DNA of 64,000 nucleotides from Saccoglossus kowalevskii (GCF_000003605.2 NW_003123407.1:232689-296688); one strand, 5' to 3'; shown: positions 43,378 to 56,830, numbered from the stretch's first letter. Numbers and translations are program-made. Notes: generated from the letters alone by a model not told the origin.

Positions 43378-46094
43378 ATCTAGACCACATTTTTGAGCAA
43401 ATCTTGAGCCAATTTTGATGGTACACTTAGGTATATTTCACAAATATAGATGAGTATTTCACCTTATTTTATCGTGGGGGCAACCACCCCCACTGCCCCA
43501 CGGTGCCGCCGCCACTGCATCGCATAGTGGCTCGCGAAGATGTGCAGTAGATGATAGCTGAACTCATTTCAAAGGTCAGCAACGTATAATAAATTCCGCC
43601 CTCCATGACGTGGATTGTCACATCAGGTTCATAATTAATAATTGTTTATTGCGTGCACCAATTAGATTCAACATCGCAGTTCACATCAAGTTCTTTCCTA
43701 TCAATCGCGCCTTCTAGTTATGTAATGTTACTGTGACGTCAATATGACGTATATGGGTAAATCAATGTTGTTCAAATCGACTACTGGTCTAGTATTTGGT
43801 GAAATTTCGAAAAAAAATAATCTTCATTGACGACTACAGACCGAAACGATATCAACAATTAAAACGTTTTTTTTTTGTAACTTATTCACGTCTGAGAAGT
43901 CACTAGGAGCGCAATTCATATGAGAGGTATATTGATCGAATCGTGTAAAATATTAAACAGGAAGTGCTTCTCAATGATTATTAGTGAGAATATTATTATT
44001 CCCACTAACGAAGATTACATGAGAATAACAATGTAATGTCTTCGAAAATATATACTGCAATTAGTATTGGATTTTGATATATAACTAATGTACTTTATGG
44101 TAATTTCAATAAACATTTGTACGCACAATTTAGCAAAATATGTGATTGGTGAGATGTAATTCATTCCATCCATATTCGAATTAATCAGTCAATTTTCCTG
44201 TCTTGCTGTTAAGACCAATTTCGGAAAATATATACATAATCTGAATCATCAAGCAATAACCGGATAATATTTCTTTCTACATTATTGTTTATTGAATTAT
44301 ATTTGTATATCTATTTTTTTTTTCTGTTATAAAGTTCCTTTTTTTTACCTCACTAATATAAATAATCATCTCAGTGTCTTGGCGATGTATTCATATTCCT
44401 GGTGTTTACTGAGAAAAACTATCATTCAGAAGTAATAGTAATGACATGATGACAGAAAACGTGATTTGATTCTTTCAAACACAAACACATTACTTTCAGT
44501 GGGAGAAACTAGTAACATAACATTTCTTTACAACGTGTATGCAGTCCGACAATACTATTTTCACATATCATTGACTGTGATTTTGCCCTCCCACTAATTA
44601 AGTTTAGGTAACTATTAACCCATCATAAAAAATACTTATTTTACTAACAACATCATGATTATACACACTATTGAGGTAAATTAACAAAAATGAGGAAATA
44701 TAAAGTTTGTTTTATTTTTGCACGACTGATTTTATATATCCTCACATGCAGTTCTTTCTCAAGGCGTTACTATCTCACACAAATGAAACTGTGAGGGCGC
44801 TACCACTACAGTTTGCATTTCAGGCAATAATTAAAATCTCCGCAATGCAGAAAGGTGTTAAGTACCCATATCATGGATTATAAAAGAAAGGGAAAATTGT
44901 GAAATGTATTTTTTTATTTGCCTTGTATTTTTTCCACTGATGACGTATGAGACAAACAAAATAATTTAAAAAAAAATCTGTGCACTTTCTAAAAACATAT
45001 CGCACTAACTATATCTGAACGTTGAGGGCAGTACATACAAATCGCAGAAATATTAACTTTTAACATTTTTATCAGATATTTTTTATTAAAATCATTCTTC
45101 AAAACTATAGTAAACAAGCTCATAACTCAAATCAATCAATTTAAGTATATAATATACACGAAGAATTCAAAATAGAATATAGAAAAAAATAGTAAAAGAG
45201 CATTAAATTATTCCAGAGTATGACTTTTTAAAAAAAATCAAATTGTTTCGCTTGCTTATGTTAACTGTTATGCTGTTTATGGAAATATGGTGAAATAGTG
45301 TTTCTCTATTTTCTTACCTTGAAGACATCCCTGCGCTATAAATACGAGAATCATAGCGAACAGTACATGGATGTATTTATTTATTTAATTTAACTTACTG
45401 AAATGATTTTTATAAAAAAGATATAGATGTATCAAGTGTCCCACATAAGGTCATATAGTTGTTATTCCTTTCAGTATACATTTGATAATGTTAAGTTATT
45501 ATTATGTATAATGTGAAATTTATTTATGATATATAACCACGCATTCTAAGCTTAAAAGTGTTATTGACTTTGCCCAGGTGTTAATATAGAATGAACATTG
45601 TGCCATTGGCGAATTACGAATAAATGACGCAGCCATTTTCCTAGCTTGGACACTGGCTCGGTGCAGGCACATATCACCTATAATTGTCATCATATCTTGT
45701 TCACTACTTCGGAAGCTATTTTGAATGGATAATAAATAATCAATTCAATAAATATACTTCCGTAAACACCAAACGTATATTAAGACAGTGAAAACAAAAG
45801 AGTTCGTTATTATTTGTGTTCATCAGGATATTTTATTTGTTTATTTATGTCATTATAGATATCAAATCTCATGATATAATTGAAGTTACTACATCACATT
45901 CACAATATGCTTAATTTATACTAATAACAAAACAATATACTTCACTACGACGGGACAGAAATGCCCAAGTGAAGGTGATCACATGAGCTCACGATTATTC
46001 TACTATAATTGACGAGATTACTAAATTAAAACAATGTATTGTTTTATAGCGTGATCGGTATTCCAAAATTGACTTTAAAGGCTTTTATAATTAA

Positions 46095-46540
46095 TTAGTG
46101 GTAGACAACCTTATTATTTCTATTTCCCAGGTATATAAATATACCTCCAGTCAGAAAGGTAAACGCCACTATATAGCATAGGAGAAATAGTCGGTCAAAA
46201 ACACTTGCCAACATCTGCCATTCCCGGATGTTATCATTGTTATATATGGTGTTATTAGAACACTCGCTGGTCTGAACTTTATCGATTTCTGCTGTATTTT
46301 CATCGTTTAATGCGTTGTTTAATTCTTTGCTTTTTATGTTTGCTATGTTGTCTGCCTTTTCCAAGAAAAATCTTGTTTTTCGTCGCATAAAAACTACAAC
46401 CGCCAAGTACTTGAACACAATGGTTCTCAGTCGCCTAGGTACCGGTGCACAGTCGTGTGATTGGTAATGTAAATTGACTGTAAATCCCGTAAGAACTGAG
46501 GATAATGCGACAAGTCCAATCGTTGATATCACGTATTTTT
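46095..46540 (-). CDS. nAChR gene 2 exon 6 (TM3 to stop)
   Basis: Acceptor TTTTTCCCCACAG, 446 nt to a TAA stop. It encodes QKYVISTIGLVALSSV (TM3), a short acidic/Asn-rich cytoplasmic loop, the amphipathic helix and TM4. The inverted copy at 54535-54980 has the same length and about eight amino-acid differences. Confidence 0.93.
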
Positions 46541-49500
46541 CTGTGGGGAAAAATATATATGAGGAGTAAGAGTGGCCCTATAGATGGAACAACAATTACA
46601 GTATGGTTTGGTGTGGGAAACAATAGACATAATGACATTGAAGAAAACAGATCTCAAGGTTTCTCGCTGTCAACGAGATTTAGGCGGCCATTTGCGCGCG
46701 GGTTATCTTATGAAATGTTAACTTTGTCTCTTACATAATGTTACCCGGAACAAATTGGAAACTGTCTATACGATATTTTTGATTGACTGGCTGATTGATT
46801 GATTGAATGATTGAAATGTCTTAATACTACGAGTGACATTTTGTGAAAAACACATGAGCTAAAACATTGAATTCTACTTCTCAATTCAAATAACACGTGT
46901 TATTAATTTGAAATCACCTTAAGAATTCCATTCATTCGCTGTGTTCCATATATTGTAAGAGCAACTTACGTATGAAGGGCGTAGTCTCCGAGGTAGGTGG
47001 TAGATATTCACTTGCTACGGTCAGGAACACAATTAGTGACAGCATACTGGTGACAAATATGGTCATTCTTTCGCCACATTCTGTCGGCAAGTAAAATCCT
47101 ACGAAAATCACGATAAACATCAGCATGACTGGCACGAGTAGCGTATATATGTAAAACAGAGACCTTCGTCGCATGACCAACGTGTACGTAATATCAGGGT
47201 AAGGTTCTGGGCAGCACGTGTAGTACACCGCGTGCTTTATAATTGGCACTGTCAAGAGATTCCATTCACCATTCGGTATGTAATTACTCAACGACCCGGA
47301 TGTAGGGTCAATTTCTAGGTCTATTAATGAACCATCGTAACTCCATGATCCAAATTTTAAGTCGCACTCCTGCTGATCAAACGGAAAATATGTGGCGTCT
47401 ATTGGACAGGATGCGTGGTAAACCATCGGCTGAGGTGCGGACACAGTTCCGTCCGATTGCACCTGTACATCTGTGGAGAAGTGTCGTTCGAATTCGCTGG
47501 CAACGCTACGAAAATAAAAAGATAAACGATTATTATTTTGTCTGGAGTATTGAAACATAAAACGCGAGTAACAGCTTTGCACGTCAAGCATATGTGATAC
47601 AATATATTAGGGTGCCAAATAGACTGTCGACAGTCCTCGGGCCTAATGTAATTGTGTTTCCTAGACATTCGAACGACGTGAATGTTTGGTGGGAAATGCG
47701 AAACAATGTCCCCGTCTGCAGTTTCTAGTTGATATGAATAATAGTTGATGCTGACGTCACGAAATAAATTATATTAACATAATGTATGCAAATGTATTCT
47801 AAATGACCCCCCGAATGCGTTGGTTGTCCACGTTATGAACACAATGATTACGACTCAGGAAGAAATTTCAACAAACTAAGCGAGAGTTATTGGAAAGGTC
47901 GCAGGCATTTTCATCTAAGGAAATGGCAACTGAAAGTGTGGGGGATCTTTGGTTTCAAAACGAGTTCTTTTGACGAGTTTTGTTTTTGTTAACACGGCAC
48001 GCTGACGAACACATCACTCCCCTCTGTGTAGTTTGCGATAGTGTCTCGAAGAAATATCATGGTAGTCTAAACGTTCCAGTACTTTTACAATGCATTCGTC
48101 AAGATTTGTTTGTGTCATGATATCAAAAACTGCTGTAGAAAGTGTCGCGATCGCGTATAGTACAGTCAAGACAAACTTCGCGTAAGTCGTGGGTAATCCT
48201 AGTAGCCAGCGACCCCTGACCTTTTTCACGATTGACCACGATAAAATGATGGACATCTACGCGACTATTCATTTGCATATGAAAGTACCCGGATCTGGTA
48301 AGAAATGTTACCAGTGAATTGCAGCACCGGACAGTCGGCACTCCATAATTTCCTGTCCCGGCGTTCGCAATTTATTCACGCCTATTACATTTATACACAA
48401 TATTTTTTAATAATAACAGATTAGTATTAGGTACGACCGACTGTCGACAGTCTAGGTGTAAAACATATCAATACCTTTCGTATAAGGTTATATCCGGTTG
48501 CCATAATTTCGAAATGGGTATGTGAACACTGTCAAGTTCTCCATAGTCCGATGCATTCCAGCGCAATAATTCATCATTCCAACTCTGAAAATGAAATATC
48601 GCTCACATGTTCAATAATCTAAAACTCCAATTACCACAGTACTGGAAATGCTGCCACTAGTTATGTATGTGTTATACAAAACTCTGTTGCACTTTTATGT
48701 AAGGAATATGCTATCATTGCAATGGTATTAATATATTCATCCCATTATGCATTTACTATTATTTTCAGAGGAAACAATGACAACTTTAAGGACAAATAAA
48801 TAGTATATATAAAAAATGATAATTTATTCAATATAATATCGTTACGTGAGTTCTGCTATTTTACTGTACTATCTTGATTTATGTTCATCACCGTAAAAGT
48901 CTTGTTATATTGAATAATTATTAATAATTATGATAAACTACTTTACTATTAATTTCTTTATACTATTCTGATAATATTGATACTATGACTTTGGTTAATA
49001 TATATATATGCATATACATGAATCCTTTCTACATTGAGCTTTGACATTGAGGGCATAGATATTTATCAGAAAATAAATACACTAATAATATTCAAATTAC
49101 AAAAGCATAATCGGTAAACATAATCGACATGAATAATATAACCCAGCGAATACATTTCAATACATTACAATTTCATTTCAAATGAAATCCCCAGTTACTA
49201 GATTATTACATAGTGTACGTGCCAGTATTTATAGTATCGTCGGACAAATTTACAAATAGAGAAACTTACCAGTTCAACCCATACCTTTACTGTTATCACC
49301 TGATTGCGTTCATCCTAAAACGTAGCAATAGGCATATTAATGATATTTAATTTCAATATAATCCGAGGCATATACTAAAAACAGTATAATGTATACATGA
49401 TCGCGTTATACATCGTAACACGACAAATTCATCGCGTGTGCTCGGAGCGGTGGGTATCAAAAACATTGGTCAGGGACCAGCATCTAATATCGACGGAAAG

Positions 49501-51898
49501 TAAGCATTGTTGTTGAGGGGATTCGACAAGTTTTCTAGCATGTAAATATAACATAATATAAATGTATAATCTGTGATGTGAGTAATTGCAGATAAGTGAT
49601 AATAAGAATGTGGAGTTGAGTGTGTGATGAATGTGGCGTGTGTCTTGTTATGCAAATATGTGTGAGTTTTTAGTAAACATGGCAAGAGCGTACACATATA
49701 GACGTCGCAGTATGAGTATTGTATTCAGGCCTTCAAGCGGGTACTGCTATATCTATCCGGATTGATTATTACTAGTGGCACAGATGATGTTAAAAGCTAT
49801 GTTGAGTTGGTAAGGTGGTGACGGAATTTTCACCTACTCAATGTAGTTGGAGAGTGGCAGCAAACATGAACAACACGAACATGAACAACACGAACATGAA
49901 CAACACGAACATGAACAACTCAATACTGTTAATTTGTCTTTTATTGACATTTTAGGTCTGGAGGCCATATATAGACCAATTCTTCGTTGTTCGTGTATTT
50001 ATATATCGATGCAAAGAAATTCATCATTTACGCAGTTAAAATGTAGGTGTGTGATTCACTAGTTATACTTGTGCACAAATTGTGTAAATTGTATATTGTT
50101 TTTTCGTTGACTATTGTGCTTTCTGTGTATTGAGTATTTGTTGAGAGCGAGAGAGCAACAAAAAGCGGTGTTTTATTCCCCCCCCGTCGTCGCTTCCACT
50201 GTTATCAAAGCAAAAATAATGTCACGCGACTCTCGTCCTCAACGAGATCTCGACGGCTGTTTGTGTACATGGTCCATTGTAGGAAAGATGTATACTTACA
50301 ACATTAAGAATCTGGATCGGAATAAGTTGATGTGTTACAACCGTTGCCATAGAAGTGTTGAATACAGGTCGTGTGATTTTTGAATAGTTGTTTAATAGGT
50401 CATTTACAAGAATCGCCTGAATGTCCACATCTGAACTGGATGCTGCAAAATACAGAATGCGTAATAAATTATCAACTCTGCCAATCAGTATCATGTTTTT
50501 AAGTACGCGCGAAAGTAGTCCGGGCATTTACTGAGGTTCCTATCTACGTTGATTCAAATACTACTGCGATTTTGTAATAAGGTTCGTTTCTCGCTATGTC
50601 GTTTTATGTTTATATTCGACTTAATTTTTACTAATACTGTGAAATAAAATATATAGCAAAAACACCCCAACAATAATCCAGCTCCATTTGCGGTTTGTAG
50701 TTTGTATAGAAAAATTACTTCGGCACTGCGAATCGGATTTTACTCGCGATTTTCCGATATGTGACTTGACAGAGCTCCCTTTACAGGATTAATTTTATAA
50801 ATGTAATTTCCTTGTCGAATAAATGTAAGTAACAGCTTTCAGCAATTGTGAAAGCGTGGGCAGTTGTTCGCATTGAAAATGGAATTGGTACATTGTTTTG
50901 TACTAATGGTTCCATGATAATGATTATTCAACTCGTAATTTTGCAGTACATCATAGTATTTTCATTATTCAGTTGATCCATTCAAGTTTTCGTTTTTTTA
51001 CTACCAGTGTGACTATTATCACGATGTACCAACGGTTGAAAACACACACAAGTTCAGCGCATAGCACATGTACCAGTATGAATGTTGTAACATTCCCATT
51101 ATACACACCCGAAAGAGATTTGCATGTTTAGCTATAATTACATTCAACAAATTTAAATACTCAGAAAATAAACTCCTTTTGACAGATATGGGAGTCGAAA
51201 TGTGAATTTGACATAATGAAAGAAATATGTAGCTTTAACGCACAAGGCGATGCAATACAAGTATGACATACGGTTCGACGTCTTGCCTCTGGAAACAGAC
51301 ACGCTCACCACTCCTACAAAACACTATCTTTAACATGATTAAAAGGTGCCAATATTTCTGCACTTGTACCGAGGAAAACGCTATTACACACATATACAGA
51401 ATAAATACGAGTTCTGGATAAAATTAGATTGCAGTGTACATGCTACATTGATAACATAACACCCGGGTTAAACACGTGGCCATATACGTCGCGGTATCCA
51501 AAATATAATTCACAAATATTGTGAATTGGAAGAATAATTATGGAATTTAAAAATATTATTATTGTACATTGCAATTAAATTCCCTCCTTGGAAGAACATT
51601 ATTTTAATTTAGTGAGCGGATATTGTATGTTCCTGACAGCTACAATTATTGTTGGTAGATATTGAAACATATTTCAGAATACATTAACAAACAACAATAG
51701 CAGAATCCGTTATTTTCCGACGTGATCACCGCATTTCTTCGATCGTTGGATACAATTACACTCTTATTATATGAAGTCGTTTTTAAACCTAACATATATT
51801 ATAAAATTCAAGCCAAATCACACAAAAAACAAAAAATACCTACCAATAAGCCCAGAATTTAAAAGTAAGACAACAACAATCACGTAGAGCGTAGCCAT
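46095..51898 (-). CDS. nAChR alpha-type subunit, gene 2 (complete, six exons)
   Basis: Complete cys-loop receptor subunit, 444 aa. Exons in transcript order: 51898-51844, 50442-50300, 49314-49270, 48584-48475, 47505-46970, 46540-46095 (1335 nt, all phases matching). Residues 1-18 form a signal peptide. The Cys-loop CPIDATYFPFDQQEC lies at 151-165, the loop B Trp at 172, and the YYTCC loop C pair at 215-216 followed by PEPYPDITY, very like vertebrate alpha7. The TM2 entry is GERMT with Leu 9' and Glu 20', as expected of a cation channel. The TM3-TM4 loop is short (about 95 aa) and ends in the REWQMLASVFDR helix before TM4 (414-434). It is tandem and co-oriented with gene 1. Its 3' half was copied in inverted orientation to 52.68-54.98 kb. 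Confidence 0.93.
46970..47505 (-). CDS. nAChR gene 2 exon 5 (Cys-loop to TM2)
   Basis: Acceptor TTATTTTCGTAG, donor ATAC|GTAAGT, 536 nt. It carries the Cys-loop, FGSWSYDG loop B, the loop C vicinal cysteines, TM1 and TM2. Only its 3' part (from 47253 down) is represented in the inverted copy. Confidence 0.95.
48475..48584 (-). CDS. nAChR gene 2 exon 4
   Basis: 110 nt, acceptor TTTCAG, donor GAAAG|GTATTG. It reads SWNDELLRWNASDYGELDS then PISKLWQPDITLYE: loop D Trp, a likely N-glycosylation site (NAS), and the WxPD loop A signature. Length and phase equal those of gene 1 exon 4. Confidence 0.93.
49270..49314 (-). CDS. nAChR gene 2 exon 3 (45-nt micro-exon)
   Basis: Acceptor CATTTTAG-type, donor CTG|GTAAGT. 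It encodes DERNQVITVKVWVEL, the conserved DExNQ...W strand, in exactly 45 nt as in gene 1. Confidence 0.93.
50300..50442 (-). CDS. nAChR gene 2 exon 2
   Basis: Acceptor TATTTTGCAG, donor GTT|GTAAGT, 143 nt. It encodes the mature N-terminal helix (AILVNDLLNNYSKITRPV), a likely glycosylation site (NTS), and HQLIPIQILNV. It aligns without gaps to gene 1 exon 2. Confidence 0.92.
51844..51898 (-). CDS. nAChR gene 2 exon 1 (signal peptide)
   Basis: ATG then MATLYVIVVVLLLNSGLI and donor G|GTAGGT, 55 nt in phase 1, joining exon 2 to give ...LIASSSDVD. This start is chosen because it is the only upstream ATG giving a signal peptide in the right phase and it matches the 55-nt exon 1 of gene 1. Confidence 0.88.
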
Positions 51899-52627
51899 CA
51901 GTTGCGTTATTTCAACACGCGTCTGTTCAACACGGCGACATTGAGTGATTGGTTTCCAAAATAAATGACCATCACAACTTACGCATGCGTTATCACGACG
52001 TCACGCTTGGGAGATTATCGACAAAGCAACAAGCAGATTAACACAAATACGAATATTTTAATCATATGCTTATAGGTTTTAGTTGTTTGGTTCTCGCTAA
52101 GCGAAATAAATAAATTCTATCGTGTTTTACCAAGGGCGTGAGACAAAAGTGTTGGATCAGTGATAGATTCCGCTTTGAAAGGTTTAAAAAGTAATATTCG
52201 TATTAAATATGCACACAAATTAGATACAGTGCCATTATATCTATATTTAATTTTCTTACCGATTTGACACGTATTGGATGAATTGAGAAAGACGTAAGTT
52301 ATCAATAGCGGCGTACCTGAGAGTTAACAGCGCCGTCATCGATGAATTGCGCGCGCTTCCACTTCACGATTGGGTGCGCGTTTGTGTTCCGCTATAAACG
52401 CGAAATTCCGCTAAACTATGAAATAGACGGGGTATGACACAGCGCATTCAATTTTCGGACACACCGCGTGCCAGACTTCTCGTTCGCGAACATTATTTGT
52501 TATACTCGCAGTTGACGGTCGAATGCCAAATAACCACATCATCATTATCTTAGTGTAAAATAGTACGTAATTTTTATGTGATGGTTTTGAAATTTCTTTA
52601 TTGATACAGAAATAAATCAAATTTGTC
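51899..52627. promoter_or_regulatory. Head-to-head intergenic region between gene 2 and its truncated copy
   Basis: About 730 bp between the gene 2 ATG (minus strand) and the first in-frame ATG of the inverted copy (plus strand). It holds the gene 2 promoter motifs and is richer in CpG than its surroundings (for example GATGAATTGCGCGCGCTTCC near 52340). A shared bidirectional promoter is possible. Confidence 0.35.
51981..52003. promoter_or_regulatory. Putative promoter motifs of nAChR gene 2
   Basis: ACGCATGCGT (51981-51990) lies 83 bp upstream of the gene 2 ATG and resembles the palindrome upstream of gene 1 exons 1a and 1b. It is followed by a CRE-like GACGTCA (51997-52003). Inference from position. 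Confidence 0.35.
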
Positions 52628-54980
52628 ATGTACATATTAAAAACTTTGCTTGATCGAGCATATTTTTTGAGTGACCGATGGACAGTGCCAATCATAAAGC
52701 ACATGGTGTATTACACATGCTGCCCAGAACTATACCCAGATATTACGTATACGTTGGTCATGCGACGAAGGTCTCTGTTTTACATATATACGCTACTCAT
52801 GCCAGTCATGCTGATGTTTATCGTGATTTTCGTAGGATTTTACTTGCCGACAGAATGTGGCGAAAGAATGACCATATTTGTCACTAGTATGCTGTCACTA
52901 ATTGCGTTCCTGACCGTAGCAAGTGAATATCTACCACCTACCTCGGAGACTACGCCCTTCATACGTAAGTTGCTCTTACAATATATGCAACACAGCGAAT
53001 GAATGGAATTCTTAAGCTAATTGCAAATTAATAACATTTGTTATTTGAAACGAGAAGTAGAATTCAATTAAAGTACTCAACATGTGTTGTTTCACAAAAT
53101 GTCACTCTTAGATTTAAAACATTGTATTCATTTAATTAATCAGCCAGTCAATCAAAAATATCGCATAGGTCACTCGACAGTTTGCAATTTATTTCTATTT
53201 ACATTTGTTCCGAGTAACTTTATGTACTGCCTTTTGTTACTTAATCAATCAAAATCAGTAAGAGGGAAATACAAATTTAAGGATCAAAGTTAGCGTTTCA
53301 TAAGATAACTCGCGCTCAAATGGCCGCCTAAATCTCGTTGACAGCGAGAAACCATGAGAGTTATTCTTGTCCCTCGAGGAGTTAGTTATTCTTCAATGTC
53401 ATTATGTCTACTGTTCAATGGATTACGGCAACCGAGGAGGGTCATGGCCATGCTTTTTGAAAAGTGTCAATTAGTTTGTATATTTTAATTTGCATTTTAA
53501 AATTATTTTGTCGATTTCACGATACAAATCGAAATCAAACTTGAAAGCTCAAGTAAAAATTGCAAATCGAAATGTAATTTATACATTTGTAATCACACAT
53601 CACTTTGAAAATTAGTTTACAACTGAATACTTTAATTTTGAAACTGGATTTACGTTTTAAAATTATATTTGAAAATAAATTTTCATTTTATATTTAACTT
53701 TTATTTTTGAAAATAGCTTTACATTTATTTACGCTTATTTACGCCTCGAAATAGAAGTCAAATTGGCCTATCTGAATTTAGACACTCAAATCCCGACATT
53801 TTCTTTTCTGAAACACGTAAAATACCGGCGCGCACCTCTTCAACACACTTTACAGCGTCATTTAAATGACAACTTGTCATTGACTCGCTCAGGTGTTAAG
53901 GTAAAGGGTTAAATATCAAGGAGCAAAGAGCGAACAAAATCAAAATCATTTTCAGAAGCAATCCATTAAAAAAGTGAATTCTCAAATGGAAATCCATTTA
54001 AAAAAATCGAAGTAAGTTTTCAAATGTTAGATCATTTTTAAAAGTAAAAGTAAGTTTTGAAATATAAAATAGTACACAAAAGTAGAAGTTAGATTGAAAA
54101 CGTAAATTAATGTTTAAAGTGATATAAGATTACAAATGTATAAATTGAATTACAACCTGTAATTTCCATCTTTACTTTACTTATGCTTTTAAGTTTGATA
54201 TAAATTTTAATCGTGAAATCGACAATATAATTTTAAAGTCAAAATAAAAATGTTATTTATAAATGCGTAAAGTACGATCAGAAATACAAAAGAACGACAC
54301 CTTTCACAAATCATGGCCGTAACCCCCATCGGTTGCCGTGGTGTTTACAATGGTGATCTAAATCACACCGAATTCGTAATGGCTTGATACACTTTCCTTC
54401 TTAATTAAATATTATCTGTGATTTAATATTATTCAGACATAACAATATTTTCCGTTTCTCACATCAAACCAAACTGTGATTGTTGTACCATCTATAGGGC
54501 CACTCTTACTCCTCATATATCTTTTTCCCCACAGAAAAATACGTGATATCAACGATTGGACTTGTCGCATTATCCTCAGTTCTTACGGGATTTACAGTCA
54601 ATTTACATTACCAATCACACGACTGTGCACCGGTACCTAGGCGACTGAGAACCATTGTCTTCAAGTACTTGGCGGTTGTAGATTTTATGCGACGAAAAAC
54701 AAGATTTTTCTTGGAAAAGACAGACAACATAGCAAACATTAATAGCAAAGAATTAAACAACGCATTAAACGATGAAAATACAGCAGAAATCGATAAAGTT
54801 CAGATCAGCGAGTGTTCTAATAACATCATATATAACAATGATAACATCCGGGAATGGCAGATGTGGGCAAGTGTTTTTGACCGCCTATTTCTTCTATGCT
54901 ATATAGTGGCGTTTACCTTTCTTACTGTAGGTATATTTATATACCTGGGAAATAGAAATAATAGGGTTGTCTACCACTAA
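52628..54980 (+). pseudogene. 5'-truncated inverted copy of nAChR gene 2 (TM1-TM4 only, in frame)
   Basis: Inverted duplicate of the 3' half of gene 2. Homology starts at about 52680, inside exon 5 just before loop C, and runs through exon 5 (to 52964, donor ATAC|GTAAGT) and exon 6 (54535-54980, acceptor CCCCACAG). The signal peptide, Cys-loop and loops A, B and D are absent. What remains has no stop or frameshift and about 12 amino-acid changes in roughly 242. An upstream ATG at 52628 opens in frame, so a 260-aa four-TM product is formally possible. The Pro after CCPE in loop C is Leu here. Its intron is 1570 bp against 429 bp in gene 2, because of a foldback insertion. It sits head to head with gene 2, 730 bp from its ATG. 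It is most simply a young truncated paralogue; a dominant-negative role is only speculation. Confidence 0.8.
53425..54339. mobile_element. Foldback element in intron of truncated nAChR copy
   Basis: Inverted arms of about 300 bp begin ACGGCAACCGAGGAGGGTC on the left and end with the reverse (GGTTGCCGT) on the right. The AT-rich interior has no coding frame. It is absent from the matching intron of gene 2 (46541-46969), where the junction reads straight through. The inserted tract extends about 110 bp past the right arm, to about 54450, so the true border is uncertain. Confidence 0.7.
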
Positions 54981-55400
54981 TATGTTATTACCTATTTTTA
55001 AAGTCAATTTTGGAATGCAGATCACGCTACAAAACAATAAATTGTTTTAATTTAGTAATCCCATCAATAGTAAAATAATCGTGCGCTCATGTGATCATCC
55101 TCACTTGGGCATTTGTGTTCCGTCGTAGTGGAGTATATTCATGAATAAAATTTAAAGTTAATTTGGCATATTATGAATGTGATGTAGTAACTTCAATTAT
55201 ATCATGAGATTTGATATCTATAATGACATAAATGAACAAATAAAATATCTTGATGAACACAAATAATAACGAACTCTTTTGTTTTCACTGTCTTAATATA
55301 CGTTTGGTTTTTAGTTAAGTATATTTATTGAGTTGATTTGTTATCATCCATTCAATATAGCTTCCGAAGTAGTGTACAAGATATGATGACATTAAGAGGT

Positions 55401-55768
55401 ATTATTATACATCTGTCATCGTAACGTAAAGTTACAGCGTGCCGTAATTTTGTGGTATTTTTCGGGATATTTTCATCGTACCATATAAGGAAATGTGAAT
55501 TCTACATATGGAATGATTACGTGCTTAAGCGTCCTCTAATAATAAAAACAAACATGACTACCACCAGTGTTTGACCGGAGACATACAAAGAAGTTCGCTG
55601 ATTCTAAATATTTGGATTTCAGCATTCCCACGATTTATCCTTGTACGGAAAAGATGTATAACAATAAGGTTATTACGATATACCTCAAAGTATGCACCCA
55701 GACAGTGCGCCGTCGCCGCTGTACTGTCTTCGTGCATGGTTTGAGGTATCCTCGTAATAACCTCATAA
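55401..55768 (+). mobile_element. Hairpin-tailed MITE family, copy E
   Basis: Forward orientation, inserted in the right arm of the inverted duplication. The left arm reads through at the matching place (about 45680, reverse strand), so it entered after the duplication or was lost from the left. Confidence 0.75.
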
Positions 55769-56830
55769 TATGTGCCTACATTGATCCAGCGTCCACGCAA
55801 GGAAGGTGACTGAGTCATCTATCGTAATACGGCAATGTCACAATATTTATTCTATATTAATACCTACACAAAGTCAACAATACCAACACTTGTAAGCTGA
55901 GAATTTTTACACTATCCACAATTATAACTTAACATGTTTGTATTATAACATGTATACTTAAAGGAATAATAAATATATGACCTAGTTGGTTTATTCATAT
56001 TATAATATGTTTGGGTTTAGAACACTTGATTCATCTATATTTTTTTATACAAATGATTTTAGTAAGTTAAATTAAATAAATACACCCATGTACTGTCCGC
56101 CACAATTCTAGTATTTATAGCGTAGGGATGACTTCAAGTTAAAAAGATAGAGAAACACTATTTTACCATATATGTATAAACAGCATAAAAGTCAACACAG
56201 GCAAGCGAGGCAGTTCATATTTTGATATGACAAAAATTCGACTTTTTGAAAAAAAGTCATACTCATAATAATCCTTATGCTCGTTTACTATTTCTTTTCT
56301 ACATTCTATTTTGACTTCTTCGTGCATATTGTATATTCAAATTGATTGATTTGAGTTGTGAGTTTGTTCACTATAATTTTGAAGAATGCGATTTGTATGT
56401 ACTGCCCCCAATATTCAAATATATGATACGTTTTTAGAAAGTGAACAGAGTAAAGTTTGGATTTTCTTTTTAATTTGTTTTGTCACATACGTGTCTACAT
56501 CACTAGACAAAAATACAATGCAAATAAAAAAATACATTTCACAATTTTCTTTCTCTCTTTTACAATCCATGATAATGGTACTTCATAAGAATTAACACCT
56601 TTCTGAATTGCGGAGATTTCAATTATTGCCTGAAATGGAAAATCCAGTGGTCCCTATTTATAAGTGTAGCGCCCTCACAGTTTCCTTTGTGTGAGAAAGT
56701 AACAACTTGGGGGAAAAAAACTGCATGCGCGGACATAGAAAATCAGTTGTGCAAAGCTGAAACACACTTTATATTCACTCTTTCTTGCCAATTTAACCCA
56801 TAAGTGTGTTTAATCATGATGTTGTCAGTA

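Larger units (their letters stand above)
38408..47253. repeat. Inverted segmental duplication, left arm
   Basis: Two blocks, 38408-38808 and 44359-47253, match the right arm in reverse order and orientation. The 5.5 kb between them (38809-44358) has no counterpart on the right and includes a LINE fossil and a hairpin-tailed MITE. The inner break falls inside gene 2 exon 5. Confidence 0.85.
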
